Below, in pieces: positions 49,706 through 62,197 of a DNA stretch of 64,000 bases (positions are counted from its first letter, which is position 1; every line of letters begins with the position of its first letter). The stretch spans positions 7,741,500 through 7,805,499 of the forward strand of contig CM055835.1 of assembly GCA_029582265.1 (NCBI GenBank), read 5' to 3'. The notes beneath the pieces were generated by a model. The model was not told the DNA's origin. It saw only the letters and a program-made list of their open reading frames with translations, and made no database searches. The position numbers and the translations under genes are program-made. Source of the DNA: Zoroaster sp. YZ-2022. Lineage: Eukaryota; Echinodermata; Asteroidea; Forcipulatida; Zoroasteridae.

Positions 49706-50190
49706 ATTGACCTGAATTGAAATAGAGTCAATGGTGCCTGTTAACCAGCGACCACCGCTGCATGCAGAGCGACAAGAGGTTTGTGCGCATGCGCCTTTTT
49801 CTGCTCTGTATAGCGCCCTCTATTGGTGTTGTTTCACCAACTTTAAACAAGGTCGCGTCTTTTGAAATTTGGCAAATCGACTGGAGGTGTACGATCAAAG
49901 TGAGTGCAAATGCCAAATGACCTCAATGAACAAAGATCACACATCAATCTACAGTCATGGCTTTACAAGATGACACGTTTCTGGGTGAATTCATCGAAAC
50001 CCGCGAAGTGTAAAAAGCGTCTTCAATGTGCATCAAATATTGAGCATCCGTTAAATTTTACAGATCGAGAGAAGCTAATTATTGGTCCATTTTTGACGTT
50101 ATTATACGTCTTTCGTGAATTTTTTTCTTGAAAAATCAAGCATAGGAGGGTAGTTAAACTCACGAAGAACAGTTTCATGGTGATTATACC

Positions 50191-50599
50191 TGAGCAAACC
50201 CAAGTAACGGCCTCTGGGCAGCAATTCAAAAAAGGTGAAATATTGCTATTGATTACATCTTCGCTGTTTAAATAATGGATTTGGAGTGCATAGAAAGGAA
50301 AAAAATCCTTAAATTAATTTAAAATGGAAGAGTGAACAGAATATATGTATTAAATATTGGTTTATATTGGCTTATAAACTCAAATCATTCCCCGTTTTTT
50401 ATATTCTAACGTTATTAAAAAATTATTTAACCCCCCTTACAATGAAAACGCCCACAATCTAATCCGTGTGTGTATGCACACGCATACACAATGATGTCAT
50501 CCCAAAAACCGTAACGGGTTCCCCAGAAATCTTTTGTTTAACAACGCTAAAGCCGCAGGGGAATCCCACCGTTTAAAAGTTAGCTACTGGGTTTGCTCA
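50191..50599. mobile_element. candidate inverted-repeat element (~410 bp)
   Basis: TGAGCAAACCCAAGTA at the left and TACTGGGTTTGCTCA at the right are inverted repeats with one indel. TA lies 2-3 bases outside each end. No coding content. The class is undetermined. Confidence 0.4.
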
Positions 50600-53500
50600 A
50601 ATAACAAAGTAATAATTAGTTAAAATAAGAGTTCTTTCACCTATCATACTTTTTATGTCTCAAGGAAAATTCATCATCAGGAAGAAAATCCGCTTTGAAA
50701 TATTACCTTTTTCAGCGTGCGCGCTCTTGTCAAGGGCCAAAGTTGTGCACAAAAAAACTTCAAGGAAATTCGCGCGTTTGCCCATATTGCTGTAATGTTA
50801 GTTCAATATTTGCAGACGACATATTCTTTCTAATCCTATTGGTTAAAAATTCTCTTTGAAATTAATTTTCAGTATGTAACAGGCGTTTTTATCAATGAAC
50901 TCCGCGACGGAAAAAAAAGTAAAGGTCACGTTATGAATATGCATTTTTGTATGACCCTTCAAAATTCTCGCGCATGCGCCCAAACCACATGTCGCCTGCA
51001 GAGCATTTTGAACAGCGGTGCGACATGCTCAATTCCATAGCGATTGCTACAGTATGCAATCAGCAAGTCGTGCACGGAGGGGGTATTGCCGTGATGGTTT
51101 TGCCACAGCTGTCTACTTTTAAAAGATCTGTATAATTCCCCTTCATTGGTGCTGTATTAATAACAGCTAAAAATACACTATTGTGTACATGCGCTATGTA
51201 ATGATGGTATTGTTATGTTATCATAGTGTATCCTTTTAACATAATTGGCCGCCACTTGTCTAATGGACGTTATTATAGGCCTTCATTAATATCCACCTAT
51301 AAATAATAAATGACCTAACACTGATGATTCTCATAAGTTCATTTATGACAGGCACATCAGAATACTGCCATACAATAACATGCACACTTTTCCAGCCAAT
51401 ATAAGTTCAAACTCACCACAGTATAGAGGTCACATTATTTTATTTTCTTCTTTTCATCATCAAATTTCACTCTAAGTGCACGTAAACATTACAAAGAAAC
51501 TATACAGCATGCACAGCGTAGATTTTTGAAAATAGCAAAAATTTGACAACCTATAATTTTAAAAAATTGTTTAAACAATCATTAATTGTCTTTACGGTGA
51601 TGTGTAGCGCCTGTCCAATGAAGGTTTCTGCAGCAGGAGAACATTTCGAAATTATGTATAAAATGTTTTTATTGTAGCAAATCGAATTGATGATATGGAA
51701 AGCCAAATACACGTGAAATGCAAATAATAACAGCTGAATCTTTTGCTTAGACTAATAGCTTTCAGCTCAGTCACTTTGGACGTAAAAAGTCAATCAGTCT
51801 TGAGGCTTTTTAATACAAAGTGTAAGAAAGATCAACCATAGTCCACTGTGGATTCTGTTAAACTGCATGATGTGCGTTTAATACGGCGCATACTCTCCTA
51901 TGATATTGTGAATACACAGAGTATGTAGATAGGCAACCCTACTTACTCGCTGTCACTGGGTCATTGACAGAGTGTCCGCAATACAAGACTTTCGCCTAGT
52001 GGCTATATTTGCATCTTGTGAGGTATTGGGTTCTCAATTAGCCATATGTAGGTGTGTATATTTCCTATCGGCTGTAATTATGCCCTGAAATTACCCGGCA
52101 AATTATGCTGCATTCAACGTAGCTGCGGGATAACGTGTGGTTTAGCATGCAAGTTAAATTAAACCCGAGACTTCTTCACCTAACGTTGCCTTTTAAATAT
52201 CGCCTCTTTCCCGTTTGGAATTCAAGTTGTAAAACGTTGAGAAGGGGATCGATTTGTTTATGAAGGCCGAACAAAGGAACACCTCAGGAAACCTGATATG
52301 AATTAATATAACCACGTTTACAAAGAATATAAACATGTTTATCATAATATGCATAATACATCAAACAAGAAAAAACAGTTATATATATGCTCGTGATATG
52401 CTTATATGAATATGTGCAATGTTGTATAAGGATTTGATAACACTGAGCAGTTTATTAAGGCATATAATCTACATTTCATATTGGGATTTAAGGGAAGGTA
52501 GAACATGAGTAGGCCTGTTTGGAAACGTATGCATTCATTCATATCCTCTATAGTTTCAAGATATAGTATCGTATTAAACTAACCAGGTGCTCACGTTTTT
52601 GAGAAAAGAACACAAAATTGTTACGGTTTTGTATGTTTTTCAAAAAGGTGACGAACGACATCTATTCGACATTACAATTAATTTGTTCTATCATGAAATC
52701 ACTAGAGACGCAATCATTTCCCTGAATGATTTATACTTGTACCAACTCACTCAAATTAAGCTCTTCAGTATGAATCGTTAATTTGACGATCTAATAATGT
52801 TGTACCTTCCCTTAACTCGCCTTTTTTACAAACTCTCACAGTTTGTTAGCCTCAAATATTATGATGTCAAAAAGAGGTTGAGGCTGCGTGGGTAGTTTTG
52901 TTTGTTTGTTTGAAGTACGGTAGCATACCTAGGACACACGTGTGACACCACATACACATACAATCTTTTGAATATCGTCCTAAAACATTAGGCGTATTCC
53001 ACTATAAACTGGAAGCTGTCGATCAAATAAACTACTGGGTACTGTACAAAACAGTACGGTTATGAATTGACGTAGATTATATTAAGACAACTTTGTAAAT
53101 TATAGAAAATAGTCGATATGATCTCATGTCTGATGATATAAGTGTACCCGAAATCTTAAATTCGGCCATGCTCAATTGTAAAGCCACTTGATGTAAATAT
53201 AAGCAGTGGCCGTTGGAAGTAATTACCACTTTAATGTCCAAACCATTCAGTCTGCAAAAGGGTTATTAGATTTTTAATAAGAGCGGACCATAGCTTCATC
53301 AGTGCAATCATATCGAGTCTGCCACTGAATGTAATAAGCAGAGTCATCTGTTGTTAACTTATGATGTAAGTATTGAATCACTCAATCATTCATGGTCAAT
53401 CTATTCAATGATATTATCCAAATGTCATAGTAATAAAGAAGAAAACACATCACATATCGTAATTAATTTATCTGTTTCATCAAATAAATAAAACTCAAGT

Positions 53501-54142
53501 ACGGTCAGGTCCATCTTTCAGTATAAAGTATACAGCAAAAACACAACCAGTTTTAGAAATCACTTAATTCTGTTTTGATGTTCATATTTAAAGATATGCA
53601 ACCTTTTATAAAATAAATTTTGCAGGCTTTAGCCACTTTGTTATAGTTTTTTTCAGAAACAGTATTGATTTATTCGAATTAACCAAAATGAATACATTTT
53701 TCAACAAATTATACATTCCACATGCATGATGCATGCACAAATCTGTTTAATATTAAACAATATGATGTAGAAAATTGTATCCTTGAAATTGGAGCGACAT
53801 TAATTTGATTCGAATCAGCGCGCAGCAATAATTTTTGGGGCACTTCAATCGTTTAACCACCTGCGTGAAATGAGTTCTGTGGGTTCAATCCAAATGATAT
53901 TGGTATATGACTTAGGAAAAGGTGCACTTATAATCAAAAAAGGTGTGTACGGCATATAGCTTCGGTTAATATTACAGGACAATGTAAGGGAATTGTTTGC
54001 ACGCTCTCAAAATTCACCAATCCTACAGGCTGTATGCAAGATATGACAGCACTCGGACCCAATGGCGAATTAGCAGCTATGTTGGGCTATTTTTATGTAT
54101 AATAAACCCTTACTATTGTGCATGTGTTTAAATCCACGGCAA

Positions 54143-54952
54143 AACGTTGGTATTATTTCATAACGAATGAATATCTAAGTTTTTACTTTTGATAAACTTA
54201 CTTGATCTCAACCATCCCTGATAGGCCTATACAATTTACCTCAAGAGATGATTTAAAAGTGTTTTTCTTCTAAATATTCTCGAATATACGACACATGTGT
54301 AACCGATAATGAATGACTTGTAACACACATTTATAACACTAATTTTGAAAAGATACTAGGCCTACTTCCTGGCATCTTAATATTTACAAGATCGTGATCA
54401 CGATTTTCCAATGATTTTTTATAAGTGATGCATTGGACCAATCTTTCAGAGATTTGTTGTTAAATTCTCATATTATTGTTCACATCTTTGCTAACGTCAA
54501 TGTTGTTGCACCATGTCTTGAGCGATACAGCTAAGTGACAGATAAAAGGGTTGGTCCAGCGGGACCATCCCCCCTCCCCCCCCCCCAAGCTGCATGCGCA
54601 CGGGCGAAAATAGCACTGTCGAAAAAGGGAAAAGTGATAGGCCTATTTCGGACTAAACTCTCATCCCCCTTGAAATCTGTTTCCGATCCTGCAGCTATTG
54701 TATATCCTCAAACGTTAACATTTCATAACGAATGAATATCTAAGTTTTACCTTTGATAAACTTACTTGACCTCAAACATCCTTTATAGGCCTATACGTTT
54801 TACCTGAAAAGTTGGAATTTAAAAGTGTTTTTCTTCTAAATAATTATTCTCGTGGTACCGCGAACATAATTCCACTATGAGACACACCTGTAACCGAATG
54901 AATGATTTGTAACACACATCTATAACGGGCGTACGCTAATTTTGAAAAGACC
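54143..54952 (+). repeat. direct duplication of ~210 bp, spaced by ~355 bp
   Basis: 54143-54353 and 54718-54952 share, in order, 'cataacgaatgaatatctaa', 'gataaacttacttga', 'ataggcctatac', 'aaaagtgtttttcttctaaa' and 'gtaacacacat'. They differ by substitutions and small insertions, so the duplication is not recent. Confidence 0.85.
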
Positions 54953-55340
54953 AATTAAAACCAAATTATCAAAGCAAGATAGCAGTTTGACGAACGGTGA
55001 TGTTGTGATGAGTTTGACGCTTCGTTGAAAATGTCTTTAATTGTAACCTTTATACAAAAATAGTAATATGCCTTAAGCAATAGTACTATTGACTTCAACC
55101 CATTATTTACCGTTGGATATTGGTATCAATTTATACAATTCTATTGCCAATGTGTTTGTTCTTCATATTTCTGGGAAATGTTCACATTATAGGCCAAGTG
55201 TTAAAGCTGGCATTAAAAACAAGATCCATGTTCCAAGTCACTCTTTGAACTTTTGGTGTATTCTTGTGAGTGTTGGGTTACGGTACACCAGTAACTTACA
55301 ATGTGTTTAGATTGGTGAAATTCTTGCGTCGGGAGATAAA

Positions 55341-55544
55341 CAATTGATGTAATTTTGCCCTACACCGACGTGTGTATAGTAGTATGCTCAGCGCTTTCTG
55401 AGTGTCTGTGAAAAAACTACACAGGCGACTCGGGCGGGATTCGAATCCCGCCCGAGTCGCCTGTGTAGTTTTTTCACAGACACTCGGAAAGCACTGAGCA
55501 TGCAGTGCTATACACACGTCGGTGTAGGGCAAAATTAAATCAAT
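55341..55544. repeat. near-perfect ~200-bp palindrome with no spacer
   Basis: The two ~102-bp arms meet at 55442/55443 in GGGATTCGAATCCC with no loop. Arm ends read CAATTGAT and ATCAATTA-like sequence. A few mismatches lie near the outer parts (for example TTTCTGAGTG versus CACTCGGAAA). The centre resembles a tRNA B box (GGATTCGAATCC), so the arms may derive from a SINE or tRNA-like head, or the whole may be a fold-back MITE. Cloning and assembly of such palindromes is error-prone. Confidence 0.85.
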
Positions 55545-56981
55545 TACAATGTGTTGATGGCCGTGATGGGATATTGATTCCCTTTTCAATCTCTCGAAAC
55601 AGTTTATTTGCTGTTTTATTTCAACAGGATAGCCTCCTCACTTAAAGAACTGCTTTCCATGAGGGCGCTGTATTAAAACAATATTAAAAGTTTAAACCAA
55701 ACTAAAAAATATATAATAAAATTGAAGTAAACATATAAAAGAGAAGATTCTGAACACTTCAAATATAAAATAGGAAATGGTAGAAAGTGTAAAACTGATC
55801 TAGGTTTAAAGTGAAAAACGGCAATTAAATAAAGAAATAATATTTAAAATAATGGTATTTAAGGTAAATTAGCGTAAATTAAAAGTAAACGGCACTAAAA
55901 CTAAAGACAAAAGAAAACCAAAAGGAATTATTTAAGATGCAGCTTTTCATGTATCAATAACACTTTAAAAATGTATTCACTCAGTATTCCCTGTTTAACT
56001 TTTCACTGAAAACAGTGATACACAAAATGAGACATTTGAGTGCTTGGATATGCACTCTTTAAAAGCGTTTTCCCCGGTTTTTGGTTCCTCCTTGAACCTT
56101 GACAACATGACTAGTGAGTTATTTTGATTGGCCTCATTTCGACTAGCCTGGGTCTACATCTGCCTCCTACCTACTCCTATTATATAGAGCTACAATTGAC
56201 CGTCAACTCACAAAGGAGTTGATTAATAACACCTCGGTTTGGTTTATTAATTGGGTGATACGATATTGCCGCACTCTTAATTGGGCCAATTCCAAATTGT
56301 TCCAGCGACCGTAAGCCTCATGGGAATGGTGGAGTCGGCGGTCATTGCATTTATCCACACTATAATTGGATAGATTTAAATCAACATCCCCCATGCAAAT
56401 ACCTCCCATGTCAGCTAGATATTCATGCATTAGATCTGGTGACTGTGTTTGTTTCCCATTGCCGTGCGGAAAATACGATACTGCATATATAGCTACTGCA
56501 ACAGTGTAAACATGCAATGTTATTGTTTGTTCGTAACGATTGATTATTACGTCTTTTTAATTCATCGTATCCAGTTGATTTAACATAAAGTTTGCAGTGA
56601 TAATACACTTAACACATTTTTCAAAGCACCTCTACTGTAATTGAGAAAGTCATATTTCACAGCTAATGGCATTTGAAAGAAGATTCAGTGTGCCGGATTG
56701 GTCAATTCTTCATGTTGCATGATGTCATTATACCGAAACCTGAAATAAAATCATTATTCGCAGTTTGGCGACAAATTTCTACTTTGAAAGTTCATGTGCT
56801 GAAAAAATAAGATTATCTTGCGTAGGTCGGATGTACTCATCCCAATAACATACATCAACCTTCCCTTACGGTTGTTATGTGTTTCCCTTCCCCTTGTCTA
56901 CATTCATGGTATATGCCTAGCTACCATTCCAAAGAGTCTGACTATTCCGAGATGTTAGGCTGTATTTTGGAAGTTGCAGGT

Positions 56982-57006
56982 TGCAGGTTGCAGGTTGCAG
57001 GTTGGA
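56982..57006. repeat. short 7-bp tandem repeat (GCAGGTT)
   Basis: Three to four copies of GCAGGTT/GGAAGTT. It is too short to call a satellite. Confidence 0.8.
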
Positions 57007-59063
57007 AGTTTGTTATTCGGAAGCTCATGGTTAGCTATATGGTGCCGGCCACCACCACGGACCTGCCGACCACTCTAAACGAGTTATGTCTGGGTTATAA
57101 TCAAATAACTACCACTGAAAATCCTGATGTATTCTTTGTAAGATGTTTGTCAATGCAGCACTTGTCCTATAGCAAGTTCGATAGCGTTCATACCAAGCTC
57201 AGTCAGTGTGATCCCTGAGCGCCCTTGGCCCAGCGCTAATGGCAAACGAATAATGACTCGTCCAAGCAAATTACGCCTGTGGTCCCTTGTGTGCCACCCT
57301 ACATCTATTGCATCAATATTGGATGCAGCCAGTAATTGAGTGGAGAGTTGTGTTAGCTAGCAGACGCTGTCAAGCGATCCATCCGTTGATTTTCATGACT
57401 GGCAAGTCATGTCTAGAATAACGAACAACCTCTATATTTACTATATCATTACCATTTATCACAAGTTTTGTATCTCCACAACTCCTTGACTCTTGTTGAA
57501 TTCTTGGCTTACCATTTGCTTATTGAACATGCGCATGATGACGCATCCAAGCTAAGGCGCCACAGAGTGGTTAGTGGCTGTGGGCACCACGAAAATACAT
57601 GTATTGAAAACATAAAATTAAAGCACTCAGAAATCCCCACAATTCCGTTGTAAATGTAGGAGACGGCTCACCTCTCAGTTTAGCGAATTGCCGTTCCTCT
57701 CATCCGGCACTACTTCAATTTGACTCGGGTCGCATTAACTCGCCATCCACTTAAACTAACCAACGTCTCCGGGATTAATAATGGGCCTATTAATGGCGCC
57801 CCTGAGAGCACCTGCCGTTAAAAGCAATATTATTTCACCTTTATCAAACATGTCTTGCAAGTACTATACAAAATTCTATTGTCCTGTGATTAAAAGTAGT
57901 ATATGCCTTTATGTTTCGAGTGTTTAGCCTGCACATTTAGCAAATGCAACATCATAATTTTATCAGTGAATTAAGACGCAATGTAAACAAAACGAGAGCT
58001 AATAAATTATCTTTATTTATAGCCTAGGCCAACATTCATTTTTTTTCTTCCAGTTTTTACAGTATCAATGACGGCAATTGCAAACTATGGCGTTATGACT
58101 ACCTAGACCTAAAAGCAATTTCATTTCAGATACCAGCCTTAATTGGCAATTAAATAAAATATGGATCGCGCGAAAAAGCAATCCACTGCCGGCGCCATGT
58201 GACCACGTGATTCTACAGAGAGAACCTACCTAGCCGCGCGTGAAATGAATATGTAAATTCATTTTATGTATTTCTGTTAAACTTTTATTAATTTGTAATG
58301 ATTGGCACCGCTTGTGATACGTGAATTTGACGCGTATGTGAATTGCCTGTTAAAATTAGAATCTCGCCTTTCAGTTGACCAGCAGTAAGACCAGGTTATG
58401 TTATGCGTGTATAGTCTCTGGTCAGTGACTGAACTCGATCAGAAATGCTTCAACATATTTATGTCATATGAAAATGTGGCATGTATCCTTTGAATATTGG
58501 CACATTTTTATGAGTAATAATTTTCTGAAAGATCAAAGGAATCAATATTTTAAATTAGCAAAAGGCAGGGCTTAATAGTCCAAACATAATATGAGCTACC
58601 CGTATATGAACAATGATACATTTTATTTAGGGTTCACTACACAAACACGCAGTGACATACCCGGTAGGCATATAATATTATTCATTAGTCAATGAAATGA
58701 TGACAATGAACAACGTGACCTTCATTTTAAAGTGTTACATTTGCAAATAGCACGACAAAAACACCTTTGTCGTTCTTTTTCATCATAAATGTGTAGGTTA
58801 TTAGGCCTAACCAAATTGTAGACTGTTCAATTGGTTTTCTTAAAACAAAACACCCCCCCCAAAAAAAAAAAAAAAAAAGATTTGTGAGCAAAATATTTCA
58901 ACTTAATTAACTGAAGTACAAGACATTATTGTAAAAAAAATTCTCAACAGGGTTTTTATATACAAGTGCACTTTTATAATGCTGCATAATGTTTTTTACA
59001 CACTTCATCACCTGCTTTATTTTTTGATTGATATATTCTATCGTTTTTAACTTGTTTACGCAG

Positions 59064-59072
59064 GTCTGTTGA
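59064..59072 (+). CDS. lmo4: LMO4-like, proposed terminal coding exon (Val-Cys-stop)
   Basis: A pyrimidine-rich acceptor with a plausible branch site (TTTTTAAC, then CTTGTTTACGCAG, ending 59063) is followed immediately by GTC TGT TGA. Joined in phase 0 to exon 3 ending at AAG (49322), the protein ends Asn-Lys-Val-Cys. Vertebrate LMO4 ends Gln-Lys-Val-Cys. So only two residues plus the stop would sit in this exon and the rest would be 3' UTR. The alternative terminal exon at 52842 (from the phase-1 donor) would end Arg-Pro-Val-Cys and lacks the Lys. The call rests on the splice motif, phase and shared C-terminus, not on transcripts. Confidence 0.6.
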   Translation, partial: VC

Positions 59073-62000
59073 GGTTTTAACGTCATACTGTGATAGAAGT
59101 CGGCCATGGTCGTAGAAACTCCCAAGACTGTACTAATGGTATTGATTCCAACCAAACAAACTGGACATATGAATTGCTATAGTTGACGGTTTGTCCTACC
59201 ATAGGCCAACGAGGAATCTTACATCACAATCACACTATGAATGGTATAATACAACACTCATATTACCATGGACCAAGATAGAACCACAAAGGATTGTATT
59301 GTTCATACATCGGATGGATACTCATTTGCTACATGAACCTTTCAATCGTTTGACTATAATATATAGAAACACTTGAAAACAACATGAATTAAGACGATGA
59401 GTATATGCAGTGAATCATTCTGTTTAGCCAATCATCATCATTTGTTTTCCCGCCTTTAGATTGATGTCTAATACACTTAATCAAGGGAACTGCATAGGCC
59501 TAATCAGATTATGTTACAGAATGAACTTTGACATAATGTGAATGAGTGTCGGTCCGTAATGATTGTGACCAGCGTATACAAGTGTCGTCATTAGCAGGTA
59601 TATACCCGAAGCAGACTGTGCTACAGTGGGTAACGTCGTCTAAAAAGGATTGAAATAAATACAAGAATGAGACTAACGTTTGCTATTGAGGATTTCTATA
59701 GACGATATGGATTCATGATATGGATTCGCTTGCGTCCCACTCTATCATTTGATATCACGGTGTCCATATTCATATAGACAGATCACGCTTTTCACCAAAC
59801 CATTGATACACAACTGAACGTTGGGAAAAAACACGTAACCAATTGAGATGCTACAATACACGTGCATAATGACCAGTCAAAGCACACCAGCAGCCATGTC
59901 AGTTGCTGTGCAACTTGGCATATGAATTCCTGAAAAATCCACACGGTATGAAGTCTATATTTCCTTATTACAAATATGAAACTAGAACCGTCATACTCTG
60001 GTTATGCTAGATTTACCCCCATTTTAGTCAATTGTTCATAATTGATAGGGACACAGAGACTTGGAATAGAGTATACGAGTCTCCAATCATCAAAGGTTAT
60101 TCAATATCCGGGCACTTTCAGTCTGACTGTTTACTGCTTACTGCTTTTAACGTGTGTAAGATCTGCTTTCGTCAAATATTTGTCCTCATTTTCACATGGT
60201 ACATTGGTGTTATCCATCAAAGCCTGATTAAGTGGCTTAATTAAATTAATTGTAGTAACATAATTGACAGAATAACGAGTACCAAGTTAACAAATAAACT
60301 GTGTTAATTATTATCACGTATATTAATGAAAATTTCAAACCAGCCCCATGCAACGAATATATTTTATGAAAACTATATGAATATAAAAAATGGCATGTAT
60401 CGTAACCTTGTAGGCCTATACAACGAAATCCTTCAAAACATCTGCTTCCTTTATTTGTTATATCTTCCAAATTTTGTATTGTACAATTTAATTTAATGAA
60501 GCCATAATCTCAAGCTTTGTTGGTTCAGAAAATGTGATTCAGAATATTACAAAGTAGATCACATCACATGTTAAAACCCAAGTTGCTGTTCTCGCGTGGT
60601 TAACGCACCCTCTTTAAAACATTTTTAATAAGATCTTTTTTAATAAGTATTTCCAAAGTGTTGCTTGAATAATTTCATCAATCCCCATTTCAACCCAGTG
60701 GGCCAGGGGGAAATTAAATGTATAGGCTTAGAGTTTTCACTTTATCTCTTCATTCTGAACTGCAGGTATAAAATCAATATTTCCAAAGACTTGTACTCGA
60801 CTGGCAACCCCCTCCCCCTTTTCCTGGTAGTTTTGGACGACCCCTAAACCTATACAGTGGTTACGAAACTATTTTGTTATCGTGGGCGTTGATCACTACT
60901 CAGAGTGTGTGTTGGTGGGTGTGTGTGTTGCGGTGGGGTGGGGGGGGGGGGCTGGAGGACTTGTATGCTGTACGCTGTACCTGTAACGGCTCCAGAACTT
61001 AGCAAATTTCTGCAGGAAATAAAATTCCATCCAACACCTAGGGCGGATCTATAAAAACAAATTCAGATGGGCGGACTTACGAGGAAGCAATTCAGGGTAG
61101 GGCGGGTGGTGGGGTCTGCTAAATGTCTCCAAAAATGAGGGCGCTCTCTGATGCAATATGTGCGTTTTCAGGACCAAGTTTGTGAATAATTCAGGCTCAT
61201 AATGCAATTTCCCAACCCAACCAATGAATATATTGAAAAGACAACCTTAAAAACTGTCTGGATGGCCACGGCCCTTCCCCCCACGGATCGGCCCTTATTC
61301 GCCCATCTTCATGTGTGAGCTGCGGCGTAAGGACCTGCCTTATGAAGATTTCTGAGGTTGCAAGAACAACTGTAGCCTATTCCTCAGGAGTCAGGGTAGG
61401 CCGACATATAAGTAATGTTTATTTATTTATGGGCCATCACAAAAGTGGGCGACAATAGATATACTGCCCCACTCTAATATTTTGACAATGCTATGATAGA
61501 CACTTTCGTTAATTGTTGAATATCAAGTTGGCACAATAATCTATTGTGAAACTATCCCATTGTTATTCGTTCCAATCTTCAGTTGGTCCGCTAAGGTGAA
61601 GAAGGAGACAACAGTCAAGACTTATCTTATCTTAAAGATAGATTACTCTCCCTACTAAAACACATGACAACCAAACAAAGCAATTCATTACAAGATGATG
61701 AATGGAGGTATATCGACATGTATGGACATTACTTATAATACATATACGTACTATTTGTATATACGTAAACGTGATTGTATCTGCCAGTGGGGAGGTACTT
61801 GCAGATGTTGTGGAGTGTATCATAGCTCATAGATGTGTAAATAATTCCTGATAGGTTTATAACTATTTACTGTACTTATTCGTCAAATATGTTGGATTGA
61901 AACCAATGTTATGTGGCAAATTATGAAGATGTTGCTGTGAGCCGACTGTTGTATTTAACCCAGTGTGGTTGGAAACGTTTTCCTTAATTTATGAAATTTA

Positions 62001-62084
62001 GCACATAATTCTAACGAAGGTCATGGACCAAATTTTAATTGGGTTAAGATTAAAGAGATTGTACACCATCCATACTTTATACGA
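59073..62084. other. presumed LMO4-like 3' UTR and downstream non-coding DNA
   Basis: No further gene recognised. A G-rich run (about 60905-60951, with GTGTG and poly-G) and a 'gggcggatct' phrase near 61042 are the only notable compositional features. Confidence 0.45.
59654..59659 (+). terminator. candidate polyadenylation signal AATAAA
   Basis: The first clear AATAAA downstream of the proposed stop, about 580 bp into the presumed 3' UTR. AATAAA is common in AT-rich DNA and vertebrate LMO4 transcripts have long 3' UTRs, so the real end may be further on. Confidence 0.25.
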
Positions 62085-62197
62085 ATGAAAAGATATGTAC
62101 AGAAACCAACCTGTGAAAGTGTCGGCTTATTCCATCGTGTCGTTAACAGAAAATAATGAAAATGCATTCAGATTTATTTGTATACATAATGTGGAAA
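62085..62197 (+). repeat. dispersed repeat family copy, 5' half, abutting the 28-bp satellite
   Basis: Contains 'ccaacctgtgaaagtgtcgg', 'cgtgtcgttaacagaaaata' and 'gaaaatgcattcagattt'. The family sequence stops where the satellite begins at 62198. Confidence 0.6.

Larger units (their letters stand above)
49323..59063 (+). other. LMO4-like intron 3 (9.7 kb, by the preferred model)
   Basis: Donor GTGTGT and acceptor 'cttgtttacgcag'. It contains candidate short inverted-repeat elements (49502-49705 and 50191-50599), a direct duplication (54143-54952), a large palindrome (55341-55544) and homopolymer runs at 54569 and 58852. Elsewhere I see nothing assignable; the small open frames carry no domain. 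Confidence 0.6.
31372..59072 (+). other. lmo4: LMO4-like gene, model span of the coding region
   Basis: Proposed joining: 31372-31411, 34384-34630, 49076-49322, 59064-59072. Lengths 40+247+247+9 make 543 nt, that is 180 residues plus stop, against 165 for human LMO4. Junction phases are 1, 2 and 0 and agree on both sides of each intron (2972, 14445 and 9741 bp). LMO4 is a nuclear adaptor made of two tandem LIM zinc domains. It binds LDB/CLIM co-regulators and tunes LIM-homeodomain and other transcription complexes. The two LIM exons are clear. The first and last exons are inferred from start context, splice sites, phase and the shared C-terminus. Confidence 0.8.

Noticed and set aside
53481..53493. 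AATAAA cluster after the 52842 alternative exon as the LMO4 polyadenylation site
   Set aside because: It depends on the less favoured terminal exon, and AATAAA is frequent in this AT-rich DNA.
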